Made by a program: the position numbers and the translations under genes. The notes beneath the pieces were generated by a model, which worked only from the letters and a program-made list of their open reading frames with translations, was not told the DNA's origin and did not search any database. From Streptomyces althioticus (lineage in GTDB: Bacteria > Actinomycetota > Actinomycetes > Streptomycetales > Streptomycetaceae), in contig BMSW01000020.1 of NCBI GenBank assembly GCA_014649355.1, positions 1-64,000 on the forward strand: 64,000 bases of DNA. The letters run 5' to 3'. Positions 7,689 to 15,862 of the stretch are shown here, piece after piece (position 1 is the first letter of the stretch; each line of letters begins with the position of its first letter).

Positions 7689-9290
7689 TCAGGCGGGCTC
7701 CACCCCGGCGCGCAGCAGCCCGTAGGCGTAGGCGTCCTCGAGCGCCTGCCAGGAGGCGGCGATGACGTTCTCCGCGACGCCGACGGTCGACCACTCCCCC
7801 GCACCGTCGGAGGTGGAGATCAGCACCCGGGTCGTGGACTGGGTGCCGTGCTTGCCCTCCAGGATGCGGACCTTGTAGTCGACGAGCTCCAGCTTGGCGA
7901 GCTGCGGGTAGATCCGCTCCAGGGCGACGCGCAGGGCCCGGTCGAGGGCGTTGACCGGGCCGTTGCCCTCCGCGGTGGCGACGATGCGCTCGCTCTTGGC
8001 CCACAGCTTCACCGTGGCCTCGTTGGCGTGGGTGCCGTCGGGGCGGTCCTCGACGATCGCGCGCCAGGACTCGACCTCGAAGTACTTCAGCGGCCCGCCC
8101 TCGACCTCGGAGCGCAGCAGCAGTTCGAAGGAGGCGTCGGCGGCCTCGTAGGTATAGCCCTCGAGCTCGCGCTCCTTGACCCGCTCCACGACCCGGCCGA
8201 CCAGTTCGCGGTCGCCGCCGAGGTCGATGCCGAGCTCCTTGCCCTTGAGCTCGATGGAGGCGCGGCCGGCCATGTCGGAGACCAGCATCCGCATGGTGTT
8301 GCCGACCTGCTCGGGGTCGATGTGCTGGTACAGGTCGGGGTCGACCTTGATCGCGGAGGCGTGGAGCCCGGCCTTGTGGGCGAAGGCGGAGACGCCGACG
8401 TAGGGCTGGTGGGTGGAGGGGGTGAGGTTGACGACCTCGGCGATGGCGTGGGAGATGCGGGTCATCTCGCGCAGCCGGCCCTCGGGGAGGACCTTCTTGC
8501 CGTACTTCAGCTCCAGGGCCGCGACGACCGGGAACAGGTTGGCGTTGCCGACCCGCTCGCCGTAGCCGTTGGCGGTGCACTGGACGTGCGTGGCGCCCGC
8601 GTCGACGGCGGCGAGGGTGTTGGCGACCGCGCAGCCGGTGTCGTCCTGGGCGTGGATGCCGAGCCGGGCGCCGGTGTCGGCGAGGACGGTGGCGACCACG
8701 GCCTGGATCTGCGCGGGGAGCATGCCGCCGTTGGTGTCGCAGAGGATCACCACGTCGGCGCCGGCCTCGTGGGCGGTGCGCACGACGGCCTTGGCGTACG
8801 CAGGGTTGGCGCGGTAGCCGTCGAAGAAGTGCTCGCAGTCGACGAAGACGCGGCGGCCCTGGGAGCGGAGGTGGGAGACGGTGTCGCGGACCATCTCCAG
8901 GTTTTCGTCGAGGGTGGTGCGCAGGGCGAGCTCGACGTGCCGGTCGTGGGACTTGGCGACCAGCGTGATCACCGGCGCGCCGGAGTCGAGGAGCGCCTTG
9001 ACCTGCGGGTCCCGGTCGGCGGTGGTGCCGGCGCGGCGGGTGGCGCCGAAGGCGACCAGCTGGGCGTGGCGGAACTCGATCTCCTGCCGGGCGCGGGCGA
9101 AGAACTCGGTGTCGCGGGGGTTCGCGCCGGGCCAGCCGCCCTCGATGAAGCCCACGCCGAACTCGTCCAGGTGCCGTGCGATGGCCAGCTTGTCGGCGAC
9201 CGTGAGGTTGATGCCCTCGCGCTGGGCGCCGTCGCGCAGGGTGGTGTCGAAGACGTGAAACGAGTCGTCGGGCTCGCTGGTTGCGGTCAT
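7689..9290 (-). CDS. cimA: (R)-citramalate synthase / alpha-isopropylmalate synthase-like
   Basis: The protein is 533 residues. It condenses acetyl-CoA with pyruvate in the threonine-independent route to isoleucine. It has the family opening FDTTLRDGAQREGINLTVADK (Asp20 is a metal ligand), ANGYGERVGNANLF in the barrel, GVSAFAHKAGLHASAI, and a C-terminal LeuA-type allosteric domain. Where most relatives have HxHND, this protein reads H213-A-Q215-D-D, so the second metal-binding His is Gln. An apparent transcription attenuator lies upstream. Homocitrate-like activity cannot be excluded from sequence alone. Confidence 0.88.
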   Translation of the reverse strand: MTATSEPDDSFHVFDTTLRDGAQREGINLTVADKLAIARHLDEFGVGFIEGGWPGANPRDTEFFARARQEIEFRHAQLVAFGATRRAGTTADRDPQVKALLDSGAPVITLVAKSHDRHVELALRTTLDENLEMVRDTVSHLRSQGRRVFVDCEHFFDGYRANPAYAKAVVRTAHEAGADVVILCDTNGGMLPAQIQAVVATVLADTGARLGIHAQDDTGCAVANTLAAVDAGATHVQCTANGYGERVGNANLFPVVAALELKYGKKVLPEGRLREMTRISHAIAEVVNLTPSTHQPYVGVSAFAHKAGLHASAIKVDPDLYQHIDPEQVGNTMRMLVSDMAGRASIELKGKELGIDLGGDRELVGRVVERVKERELEGYTYEAADASFELLLRSEVEGGPLKYFEVESWRAIVEDRPDGTHANEATVKLWAKSERIVATAEGNGPVNALDRALRVALERIYPQLAKLELVDYKVRILEGKHGTQSTTRVLISTSDGAGEWSTVGVAENVIAASWQALEDAYAYGLLRAGVEPA

Positions 9291-9394
9291 GGTCTGAAGG
9301 CTCCTGTATTGGATCTCGGTCTACCGGAATGACCGGTTCCACCGTTCCCCCATGGTCCCTCGCGCCCGGTTCCCGGCTGCAGGTGGGCCGAGAA

Positions 9395-9424
9395 ACAGAA
9401 AAACCTCTCGCGGGTGCGAGAGGT
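9395..9424 (-). terminator. Intrinsic terminator/attenuator upstream of cimA
   Basis: Read on the minus strand, a perfect 9-bp stem ACCTCTCGC/GCGAGAGGT with a 4-base loop (9403-9424) runs straight into GTTTTTCTGTTTCT. It ends about 105 bases before the cimA start and downstream of a putative leader peptide, as expected for transcription attenuation. A second hairpin (9452-9477, CCGCACGTAC against GTACGGGCGG) lies between leader and terminator and could be a pause or alternative structure. Confidence 0.7.
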
Positions 9425-9477
9425 CTGCGCGCGGGTCGAGGACGACGGTGTCCGCCCGTACGGTGTCGTACGTGCGG

Positions 9478-9528
9478 TCACTGCGGACCGGCGCGCCTGC
9501 TGCCAATAATCGTGGCGAACGAGAGCAC
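9478..9528 (-). CDS. Putative cimA leader peptide (16 aa, VLSFATIIGSRRAGPQ)
   Basis: A GTG-started frame encodes VLSFATIIGSRRAGPQ and stops about 54 bases before the attenuator stem. It holds Leu and two consecutive Ile codons, both ATT, which is very rare in this genome type. No Shine-Dalgarno sequence precedes it. CAAAAT six bases upstream could be a -10 box, which would put the transcription start at the GTG and make the message leaderless. Ile-sensing would suit cimA, an isoleucine-pathway gene. The idea rests on position and codon content alone. Confidence 0.45.
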   Translation of the reverse strand: MLSFATIIGSRRAGPQ

Positions 9529-9631
9529 GGGGGGATTTTGGCACAACCCGCCCGCCCGCTCACCGCCCGTCTCAGGATGCGGGCGCCCGGCCCGCCGCGG
9601 TGAGACGCGGGCGGCGCTTTCCGGCCGGGGC

Positions 9632-10237
9632 TCAGGCGCCCGCGGCCAGCGTCTCGTCGAGGAACTCCCGTACGTGGCCGAGGACCTGGGGCCGGCCCGT
9701 GCCACGCAGTCCGATCGCCACGTGGATGGCGAGACCGTCGAGCAGGGCGCGCAGCCGGACGGCGTAACGGTCGGCGTCCACCGGGCGGAACTCGCCCCGC
9801 GAGACGCCCTCGGCGAGCAGCGCCACCAGGTCCCGGTGCCAGGCTCCCTCGATGGCGGCCTGCCGGTCGCGCGCCTCGGCCTGCGCGTTCTGCGAGCGGT
9901 TCCACACCTCCAGCCACAGCGTCCAGTGCGGGTCGCGGTGCCCGTCGGGCACGTACAGCTCGACGTAGCCGTCGAGGCGCTCGCGGGCGGTGCCCGGCCG
10001 CGCGAGCAGCCGCGCCCGCTCCGCCCCGAGCCGCCCCTCGCTCCACTCCAGGGTGCGCAGCAGCAGCTCGTCCTTGGACCGGAAGTAGTAGAGCAGGTGC
10101 CCGCTGCTCATCCCGACCTCCCGCCCGAGCGCGGCCATGGTGAGCTTCTCCAGCCCTCGCTCGGCGATCATCGCCATGGCGGCGGCGAGCACGTCCTCCC
10201 GGGGCGGCGCGGGGGTCCGGCGCCGGGGGGCGGTCAC
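9632..10237 (-). CDS. TetR-family transcriptional regulator (last gene of the urease-like operon)
   Basis: The 201-residue protein starts at a GTG that overlaps the previous stop by four bases. Its N-terminal helix-turn-helix region reads LTMAALGREVGMSSGHLLYYFRSKDELLL, close to BetI-like TetR proteins, and a helical ligand-binding domain follows (WTLWLEVWNRSQ). Translational coupling puts it in the five-gene operon that starts at 14224, so it probably regulates that operon in response to a substrate or product. The ligand is unknown. Confidence 0.85.
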   Translation of the reverse strand: MTAPRRRTPAPPREDVLAAAMAMIAERGLEKLTMAALGREVGMSSGHLLYYFRSKDELLLRTLEWSEGRLGAERARLLARPGTARERLDGYVELYVPDGHRDPHWTLWLEVWNRSQNAQAEARDRQAAIEGAWHRDLVALLAEGVSRGEFRPVDADRYAVRLRALLDGLAIHVAIGLRGTGRPQVLGHVREFLDETLAAGA

Positions 10238-10725
10238 GGGGCGGCCTCCACCCGGACGGCGTCCGGGAGCAGTCCGGTCTCGTAGCCGCTGCAGCAGTCC
10301 GCGCACACGATCGCCGCCTCCGCCCCGCACGCACAGACGTGATTGACCCCCTTGTGGCCGTCGGGACCGCAGCACCCGCTGAGGCGGTCCGAGTCGGGAT
10401 GCGGGCGGATGTTCACGACGTCGTCCGGGTGCAGCACATAGGTGCCGCGCGGCCCCGCGGAGACCAGGGAGCCCCGCTCGTCGGACATCCACATGCCGCC
10501 GGGCACGACACCGTCGTACTCCGCGTCGGGGTCGGCCGGGACGAACGGAGCCCCGAAGGGCAGCGGATCGACGACGTACGTCCCGCGCGGGACGCTCGGC
10601 GGGCCGTGCCGGCGGCCGTCCGGGCCCGGGAGCCCGTCCCGGCCCGGGTACGCGGGCATCTCGTCGAGTCGGCCGACCGGTTCGGTCAGCCGGGTCCCGC
10701 AGGTGGCGCAGAGCAGTACGTTCAC
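10234..10725 (-). CDS. Uncharacterised Cys-rich protein, possible zinc ribbon
   Basis: The protein is 163 residues from a GTG start. It begins MNVLLCATCGTRL, with a CxxC knuckle at residues 6-9, and ends in a Cys-rich block (GCCGPDG, CACG, CADCCSGYETG). The middle has two similar PRGTYV segments followed by aspartate-rich text. The cysteines suggest zinc binding. It starts 9 bases after the agmatine deiminase stop and overlaps the TetR gene by four bases, so it is an integral part of this operon. I recognise no named family. Confidence 0.7.
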   Translation of the reverse strand: MNVLLCATCGTRLTEPVGRLDEMPAYPGRDGLPGPDGRRHGPPSVPRGTYVVDPLPFGAPFVPADPDAEYDGVVPGGMWMSDERGSLVSAGPRGTYVLHPDDVVNIRPHPDSDRLSGCCGPDGHKGVNHVCACGAEAAIVCADCCSGYETGLLPDAVRVEAAP

Positions 10726-10734
10726 CCGTACGTT

Positions 10735-11784
10735 CTACCGGACCGGCGTGCGCGGCTGTTGCTGGGTGATGCAGTGGATGCCGCCGCCGGCCGCGAAGAC
10801 CGGGCGGGCGTCGACCTGGGTGACCGTGCGGGCGGGGAAGAGGCGGCGGAAGAGGGCGGCCGCCTCGTCGTCGCGGGGGTCGTCGAAGGCGCACAGGACC
10901 ACGCCGTCGTTGCACAGGTAGTGGTTGATGTAGGAGTAGTCGGCCCAGTGGCCGTCGGCCTCCAGCACGGTGGGGGCGGGTACCGGCACGACCTCCAGGG
11001 GGCGGCCGAGGGCGTCGGTCGCGGAGCGGAGGATGCCGATCACCTCCTCGGTCACCTCGTGGTCGGGGTGGGCCGGGTCCGGCTGGTGGTGGGCGACGAC
11101 CACGCCGGGCCGGGCGAAGGCCGCGACGATGTCGACGTGCCCCAGGGTGCCGAAGCCGTACGGCGGATAGTCGGCGGTGAGGCCGCGCGGCAGCCAGATC
11201 GCCTTGCGGGTGCCGAGGTGGGCGTGGATCTCCGCCTCGACCTCCTCCCGCGTCCGGCCGGGGTTGCGTTCGGGGCCGAGCTGGACGGTCTCGGTGAGCA
11301 GGACGGTGCCCTCCCCGTCGACGTGGATCCCGCCGCCCTCGTTGACGAGGTCCGTGGCGTACGTCCGCGCCCCGGCGAGGTCGGCGACGTACGCGGCGAT
11401 CTTCGCGTCGTGGTCCCAGCGCGCCCACTCCTGGGCGCCCCAGCCGTTGAACGTCCAGTCCACGGCCGCCAGCCGGCCGGCGCCGTCGGTGAGGAAGGTG
11501 GGCCCGGCGTCCCGCATCCAGGCGTCGTCGAGGTCCCGCTCGACGGTGTCGACGCCGGGCCCGAGCAGCTCGCGCGCCTGCGCCGACTGTCCGGGTCCGC
11601 ACACCACCGTGACCGGTTCGAAGCGGCGCACGGCACGGGCGACCTGGGCCCAGGCGGTGCGGGCGGCGGTGAGGGCGCCGGGGTCGGCGAAGGTGGGGTT
11701 GGGTCCTGGCCAGGCCATCCAGGTGCGCTCGTGCGGGGTCCACTCGGCGGGCATGCGGAAGCCGTCGGCGGCGGGCGTGTTCAT
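10735..11784 (-). CDS. aguA: Agmatine deiminase (peptidyl-arginine deiminase-like fold)
   Basis: The protein is 349 residues. Family landmarks are MPAEWTPHERTWMAWP at the start, WMRDAGP (Asp92), NEGGGIHVDGEGT (from Asn148), GHVD (His216, Asp218) and the nucleophile Cys338 in GGGIHCITQQQP. The enzyme releases ammonia from agmatine to leave N-carbamoylputrescine. It follows the urease-alpha gene by 8 bases. The usual partner, N-carbamoylputrescine amidohydrolase, is absent from the operon, which makes the urease-like enzyme beside it intriguing. A related guanidino substrate is possible. Confidence 0.85.
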   Translation of the reverse strand: MNTPAADGFRMPAEWTPHERTWMAWPGPNPTFADPGALTAARTAWAQVARAVRRFEPVTVVCGPGQSAQARELLGPGVDTVERDLDDAWMRDAGPTFLTDGAGRLAAVDWTFNGWGAQEWARWDHDAKIAAYVADLAGARTYATDLVNEGGGIHVDGEGTVLLTETVQLGPERNPGRTREEVEAEIHAHLGTRKAIWLPRGLTADYPPYGFGTLGHVDIVAAFARPGVVVAHHQPDPAHPDHEVTEEVIGILRSATDALGRPLEVVPVPAPTVLEADGHWADYSYINHYLCNDGVVLCAFDDPRDDEAAALFRRLFPARTVTQVDARPVFAAGGGIHCITQQQPRTPVR

Positions 11785-11792
11785 CCGGGTCC

Positions 11793-13505
11793 TCAGAGGA
11801 AGTAGAGGCGGTTGAGGGAGACCGAGCCGGCGGGCTCGGAGCGCAGCGGCTCCCCGTCGAGGGTGACCAGACCGGTGCGGGGGTCGACGTCGACGGCGCC
11901 GGTGCGGGAGTTGCGCAGCAGGTCGGCGGGGCCGATGCCGCGGGTGCCGCGCACGGCGACGCGGCGGCGCCGGGTGGGCATCGTGTCGTGGCCCTGCTCG
12001 ACGGCGGCGCGGGCGGTGAACGCCACCGACAGTTCGGCGGGCGTGGCGCCGTACGCGCCGAACTGCGGTCCGAGCACCAGGGGTTCGCAGGTGTCGGTGG
12101 CCGCGTTGGGGTCGCCGGTGACGCCGTACGCGGGGAAGCCCGCCTTGAGAACGAGCTGCGGCTTGGCGCCGAAGTATTCCGGACGCCACAGCACGATGTC
12201 GGCGAGCTTGCCCGGTTCGAGGGAGCCGACCTCGTGGGCGAGGCCGTGCGCGATCGCCGGGTTGACGGTGAGTTTGGCGATGTAGCGCAGCACCCGCTCG
12301 TTGTCGTCGTCGCCGTCCGCGCCCAGCTCGGCCTTCATCTTCCCGGCCATGGCGAAGGTACGGCGGACGGTCTCCCCGGCGCGGCCCATGCCCTGCGCGT
12401 CGGAGGAGGTGATGCCGATGGCGCCCAGGTCGTGCAGGACGTCCTCGGCGCCCATGGTTCCGGCCCGGATGCGGTCACGGGCCATCGCGGCGTCACCCGG
12501 CAGGTCCGGCTTGAGGCCGTGGACGGAGACGATCATGCCGTGGTGCTCGGCGACCGCGTCCCGGCCGAAGGGCAGCGTGGGGTTGGTGGAGGAGCCGATG
12601 ACGTTCGGCACGCCCGCCATCTTCAGCACGTTGGGGACGTGCCCCCCGCCGCAGCCCTCGATGTGGAAGGCGTGCACGGTGCGGCCCTCCAGTGCGCGCA
12701 GGGTGTCCTCCACGGACAGGCACTCGTTCAGGCCGTCGCTGTGCAGGGCCACCTGGACGTCGTGCTCCTCGGCGACGTGCAGCGCGGTGTCCAGGGCGCG
12801 GGTGTGGGCGCCCATGTCCTCGTGCACCTTGAAGCCGCACGCCCCGCCCTCGGCGAGCGCCTCGACCAGCGGGGCCTCGTGCGAGGACGAACCCCGGCCG
12901 AGGAACCCGATGTTGACGGGCCAGGCGTCGAAGGCGGAGAACGCGTGGCGCAGCGCCCAGGGCGAGTTGACGCCGACACCCCACACCGGGCCGAACTCCT
13001 GCCCGATGACCGTGGTCACCCCGGAGGCGAGGGACGCCTCCATGACGCGCGGCGACAGCAGGTGGACGTGGGTGTCGACCGCGCCGGCGGTGGCGATGAG
13101 CCCTTCGCCGGAGACGATCGTGGTGCCGGTGCCGACGACGACGTCCACGCCGTCGAGGGTGTCGGGGTTCCCGGCGCGCCCGACCGCGCTGATCCGCCCC
13201 TCCCGGATGCCGACGGACACCTTCCGGATGCCGAGGACCGCGTCGATCACGACCACGTTGCTGATGACGACGTCGCAGGTCTCGCGCACGGAGGCGGCCT
13301 TGAGGTGCAGTCCGTCGCGGGCGGTCTTGCCGAACCCGGCGAGGAACTCGTCGCCGTACCGCTGGGCGTCGGACTCCACCCGGATCACCAGACCCGAGTC
13401 GCCGAGGCGGAGCCGGTCGCCGGCGCGGGGGCCGTGGGTGGCGGCGTAGGCGTGCGGGTCGAGGCCGTCGTACTCGCCGGCCTCGCGGCCGAGGGTGCGG
13501 CTCAT
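11793..13505 (-). CDS. ureC: Divergent urease alpha subunit lacking the flap cysteine
   Basis: The 570-residue protein is a full-length urease alpha subunit. All nickel ligands align with Klebsiella UreC: His146 and His148, the carbamylated Lys226 (GFKVHED), His255, His281 and Asp369. The flap His is kept (His329) but the flap Cys319 equivalent is Val328, in MIVSVHGLKPD. Several conserved neighbours also differ: HIEGCGGGHVPN replaces HTEGAGGGHAPD, and ALHSDGLNE replaces the usual IHTDTLNE. It overlaps the fused gamma-beta gene by four bases. None of ureD, ureE, ureF or ureG is nearby. It may hydrolyse urea poorly or act on another ureido compound. Confidence 0.9.
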   Translation of the reverse strand: MSRTLGREAGEYDGLDPHAYAATHGPRAGDRLRLGDSGLVIRVESDAQRYGDEFLAGFGKTARDGLHLKAASVRETCDVVISNVVVIDAVLGIRKVSVGIREGRISAVGRAGNPDTLDGVDVVVGTGTTIVSGEGLIATAGAVDTHVHLLSPRVMEASLASGVTTVIGQEFGPVWGVGVNSPWALRHAFSAFDAWPVNIGFLGRGSSSHEAPLVEALAEGGACGFKVHEDMGAHTRALDTALHVAEEHDVQVALHSDGLNECLSVEDTLRALEGRTVHAFHIEGCGGGHVPNVLKMAGVPNVIGSSTNPTLPFGRDAVAEHHGMIVSVHGLKPDLPGDAAMARDRIRAGTMGAEDVLHDLGAIGITSSDAQGMGRAGETVRRTFAMAGKMKAELGADGDDDNERVLRYIAKLTVNPAIAHGLAHEVGSLEPGKLADIVLWRPEYFGAKPQLVLKAGFPAYGVTGDPNAATDTCEPLVLGPQFGAYGATPAELSVAFTARAAVEQGHDTMPTRRRRVAVRGTRGIGPADLLRNSRTGAVDVDPRTGLVTLDGEPLRSEPAGSVSLNRLYFL

Positions 13506-14224
13506 CGCGTCGCTCCTTCCGGACCGTCGGGGCGGTCGTCGTCGGGGGCGGTGGCCCCCAGGTAGCCGCAGGCGGCCGCGCGGCGCAGCGCCTCCGCCTC
13601 GGCGCCGGGCGCGTCCAGCGGGCCGTCGACGAGTCCGGCGAAGCCGACGGCGACGCGGTCCCCGCCCATCGGCACGAGACCGACCTGCCGGGTCTCGCCG
13701 GGGCCGAAGCGCACGGACGACCCGGCGGGCACCGCGAGCCGCATGCCGTAGGCCTCGGCGCGGGGGAAGTCGAGGCGCGGGTTGGCCTCGAAGAAGTGGA
13801 AGTGGGAGGTGACCGAGACGGGTACGGCGGCCGTGTTGGTGACGGTCACCGTCGCCACGGGCGCGGGTTCGTCGTGCGGTGGTCCTGGCAGCAGCGCGCC
13901 CGGGGCGTCCTCGCCCGGTCCGCCGCCGATGGGGTCGGTGACGACCGCCAGCCGGGAGCCGTCGTCGAACACGGCCTCCACGTGCACCTCGGTGACCACG
14001 CCGGCCACCCCGGGCAGCACGTCGTCCGGGCCGAGCACCGAGCGGGCCCGCTCGACGGCCTCCGCGAGGCGCGCACCGTCCCGGGCGGCCTCGCAGACGG
14101 TGTCGGCGATCAGCGCCGTCGCCTCGGGGACGTTCAGCCTGAGTCCCCGGGCACGGCGGGCCCGGGCGAGCTCGGCCGCGCCGAAGAGCAGCAGCCGGTC
14201 GCGTTCCGTCGGGGTCAGTCTCAC
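13502..14224 (-). CDS. ureAB: Urease gamma-beta fusion subunit
   Basis: The protein is 240 residues from a GTG with a strong AAGGAGGTG ribosome site. Residues 1-75 match urease gamma (MRLTPTERDRLLLFGAAELARARRARGLRLN...), and a short variable linker follows. Residues from about 120 match urease beta (VTNTAAVPVSVTSHFHFFEANPRLDFPR...YGMRL, then RFGPGETRQV). Gamma-beta fusions occur in some actinobacteria and resemble the arrangement in Helicobacter UreA. It opens the operon and is coupled to ureC by an ATGA overlap. Confidence 0.9.
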   Translation of the reverse strand: MRLTPTERDRLLLFGAAELARARRARGLRLNVPEATALIADTVCEAARDGARLAEAVERARSVLGPDDVLPGVAGVVTEVHVEAVFDDGSRLAVVTDPIGGGPGEDAPGALLPGPPHDEPAPVATVTVTNTAAVPVSVTSHFHFFEANPRLDFPRAEAYGMRLAVPAGSSVRFGPGETRQVGLVPMGGDRVAVGFAGLVDGPLDAPGAEAEALRRAAACGYLGATAPDDDRPDGPEGATR

Positions 14225-14260
14225 GCCGTGAACACCTCCTTGCCTTCCCTCGTCCCGAAA

Positions 14261-14277
14261 TTAGAGCATCACTCTAA
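14261..14277. promoter_or_regulatory. Palindromic operator-like site between ureAB and the permease gene
   Basis: TTAGAG-CATCA-CTCTAA is a perfect 6-bp inverted repeat in the 154-base divergent region. It lies 37 bases upstream of the ureAB start and about 100 bases before the permease ATG. It is a reasonable binding site for the TetR protein encoded at the operon's end, but nothing here proves that. Confidence 0.45.
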
Positions 14278-14378
14278 ACCTGAGTCGAGAGGAACGGAAC
14301 CATTGACGTAGGCGTGGGGAGAAGTCACATTGAACGTCACTCAAACGTTGTCGACGCACTGTTGAAGGGGAGCTGCCC

Positions 14379-15812
14379 ATGCCGAGGGAACTGCGCGGAG
14401 TCGACACCATTCCCGAGGCGGAACGCACCAGCGGCCCGCGCGACCTCGTCTCGATCCTGCTGGGCTCCAACCTCTGCCTGGGCGTGATCGTCTTCGGCTG
14501 GCTGCCGCCGTCCTTCGGTCTGGACTGGTGGTCGTCCGTCACCTCGGTGGTGGCCGGCACCGTCGTGGGCACGCTGTTCACGGCCCCGCTGGCCCTGGTC
14601 TCGCTGCGCACCGCGACCAACCTGTCCACCTCGTCCGGCGCGCAGTTCGGCGTGCGGGGGCGGCTGGTGGGGTCGGTGGTGGGGCTGCTGCTGGCGCTCG
14701 GCTACACCGCGCTGACCGTGTGGATCGGCGGGGACGTGATGGTGGGCGTGCTCGGGCGGCTCTTCGGGCTTCCGGCCGACGGGACGGCGTACACCGTGGT
14801 CTACGCGCTGCTCGCGGCGGCGACGGTGGCGGGCGCGGTGTACGGGTACCGGGTGCTGCTCGCCATGTCCCGGGTGCTGGCGTTCGGCATGACGGCGCTG
14901 CTGGTGCTGGGCGTGTTCGCGTACGCGCCGCACTTCACCACCGAGGCGCTGCCGGAGACCGGCGGCTACCTGCTGGACGGTTACTGGCCGACGTGGCTGC
15001 TGGCCGCGGTCGCCGCGGGACTGTCCGGGCCGATCGCCTTCATCACCCTGCTCGGCGACTACACCCGCTACATCTCCCCCGCACGCTTCTCCTCCCGGCG
15101 CGTGCTGCGGGCGACCTGACTGGGGCTGCTCCTGGGCCTGCTGGTGCCGCAGCTGTTCGGCACGTTCACCGCGTACGCGGCCCGCGCCGCCCTCGACTAC
15201 GCGGGGCCGCTGGTCGACGCGGCGCCCGGCTGGTACCTGCTGCCGCTGCTGCTGGCCGCGTCCGCGGGGTCGGTGGGGAACGCGGGGCTGATGCTGTACT
15301 CGATGGGGCTGGACCTGGACGCGATCCTGCCGCGCGCGTCCCGGACGACGGCGACGTACGTCGTCGCGGCCGTCGCCACGGTCTGCGTCTTCGCCGGCCA
15401 CCATCTCTCGACCGCGCAGGACGCGATGACGTCGTTCGTGCTGCTGCTCACGGCCGTGGGCACGCCGTGGGCGGTGATCACCCTGATCGGCTCGGTCCGC
15501 TGCGGAGGGGTCTACGACGCGGACGCCCTCCAGGTCTTCAACCGCCGGGCGCGGGGCGGGGCGTACTGGTACACGGCCGGCTGGAACATCCCGGCGACGG
15601 CCTCCTGGGCCCTGGGCTCGCTCGTCGGCCTCCTGGCCGTCTCCCTGCCCTCCTACGAGGGCCCCCTGGTCGCCCTGACGGGAGGGGTGGACGCGAGCTT
15701 CCTGCTGTCGGGCGCGGTGGGCGGGGCGGCGTACGCCCTGGCGACGCGCCGCGCCCGGGAGGTCACGGCGCCCGTGACGCCCGTCCGGGCGCCGGCGGAC
15801 GAGCGGGTCTGA
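14379..15812 (+). pseudogene. NCS1-family cytosine/purine permease, interrupted by an in-frame TGA
   Basis: The frame starts at an ATG with a GAAGGGGAG site and would encode 477 residues of an NCS1 (CodB-like) nucleobase or hydantoin permease with about 12 membrane helices. A TGA at 15117-15119 cuts it after residue 246 (RVLRAT-stop). The same frame continues with LGLLLGLLVPQLFGTFTAY to 15812, and family logic expects Trp (TGG) at the stop, so one G-to-A change explains it. It could be a real nonsense mutation, a sequencing error or read-through. It faces the urease-like operon, hinting at uptake of its substrate. Confidence 0.85.
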
Positions 15813-15823
15813 GCCGTACAGGT

Positions 15824-15859
15824 ACGAGGGGTCCGGGGCCGCGGCCCCGGACCCCTCGT
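15824..15859. terminator. Bidirectional terminator, perfect 36-bp palindrome
   Basis: Eighteen bases (starting ACGAGGGGTCC) are followed directly by their exact reverse complement, with no spacer. The site lies in the 50-base gap between the convergent permease and ilvE genes and can end both transcripts. Confidence 0.8.
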
Positions 15860-15862
15860 CCG

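Noticed and set aside
9321..9353. Ten-codon frame MGERWNRSFR between the attenuator and cimA
   Set aside because: It lies after the terminator and has no Ile, Leu or Val, so it does not fit as the sensing leader.
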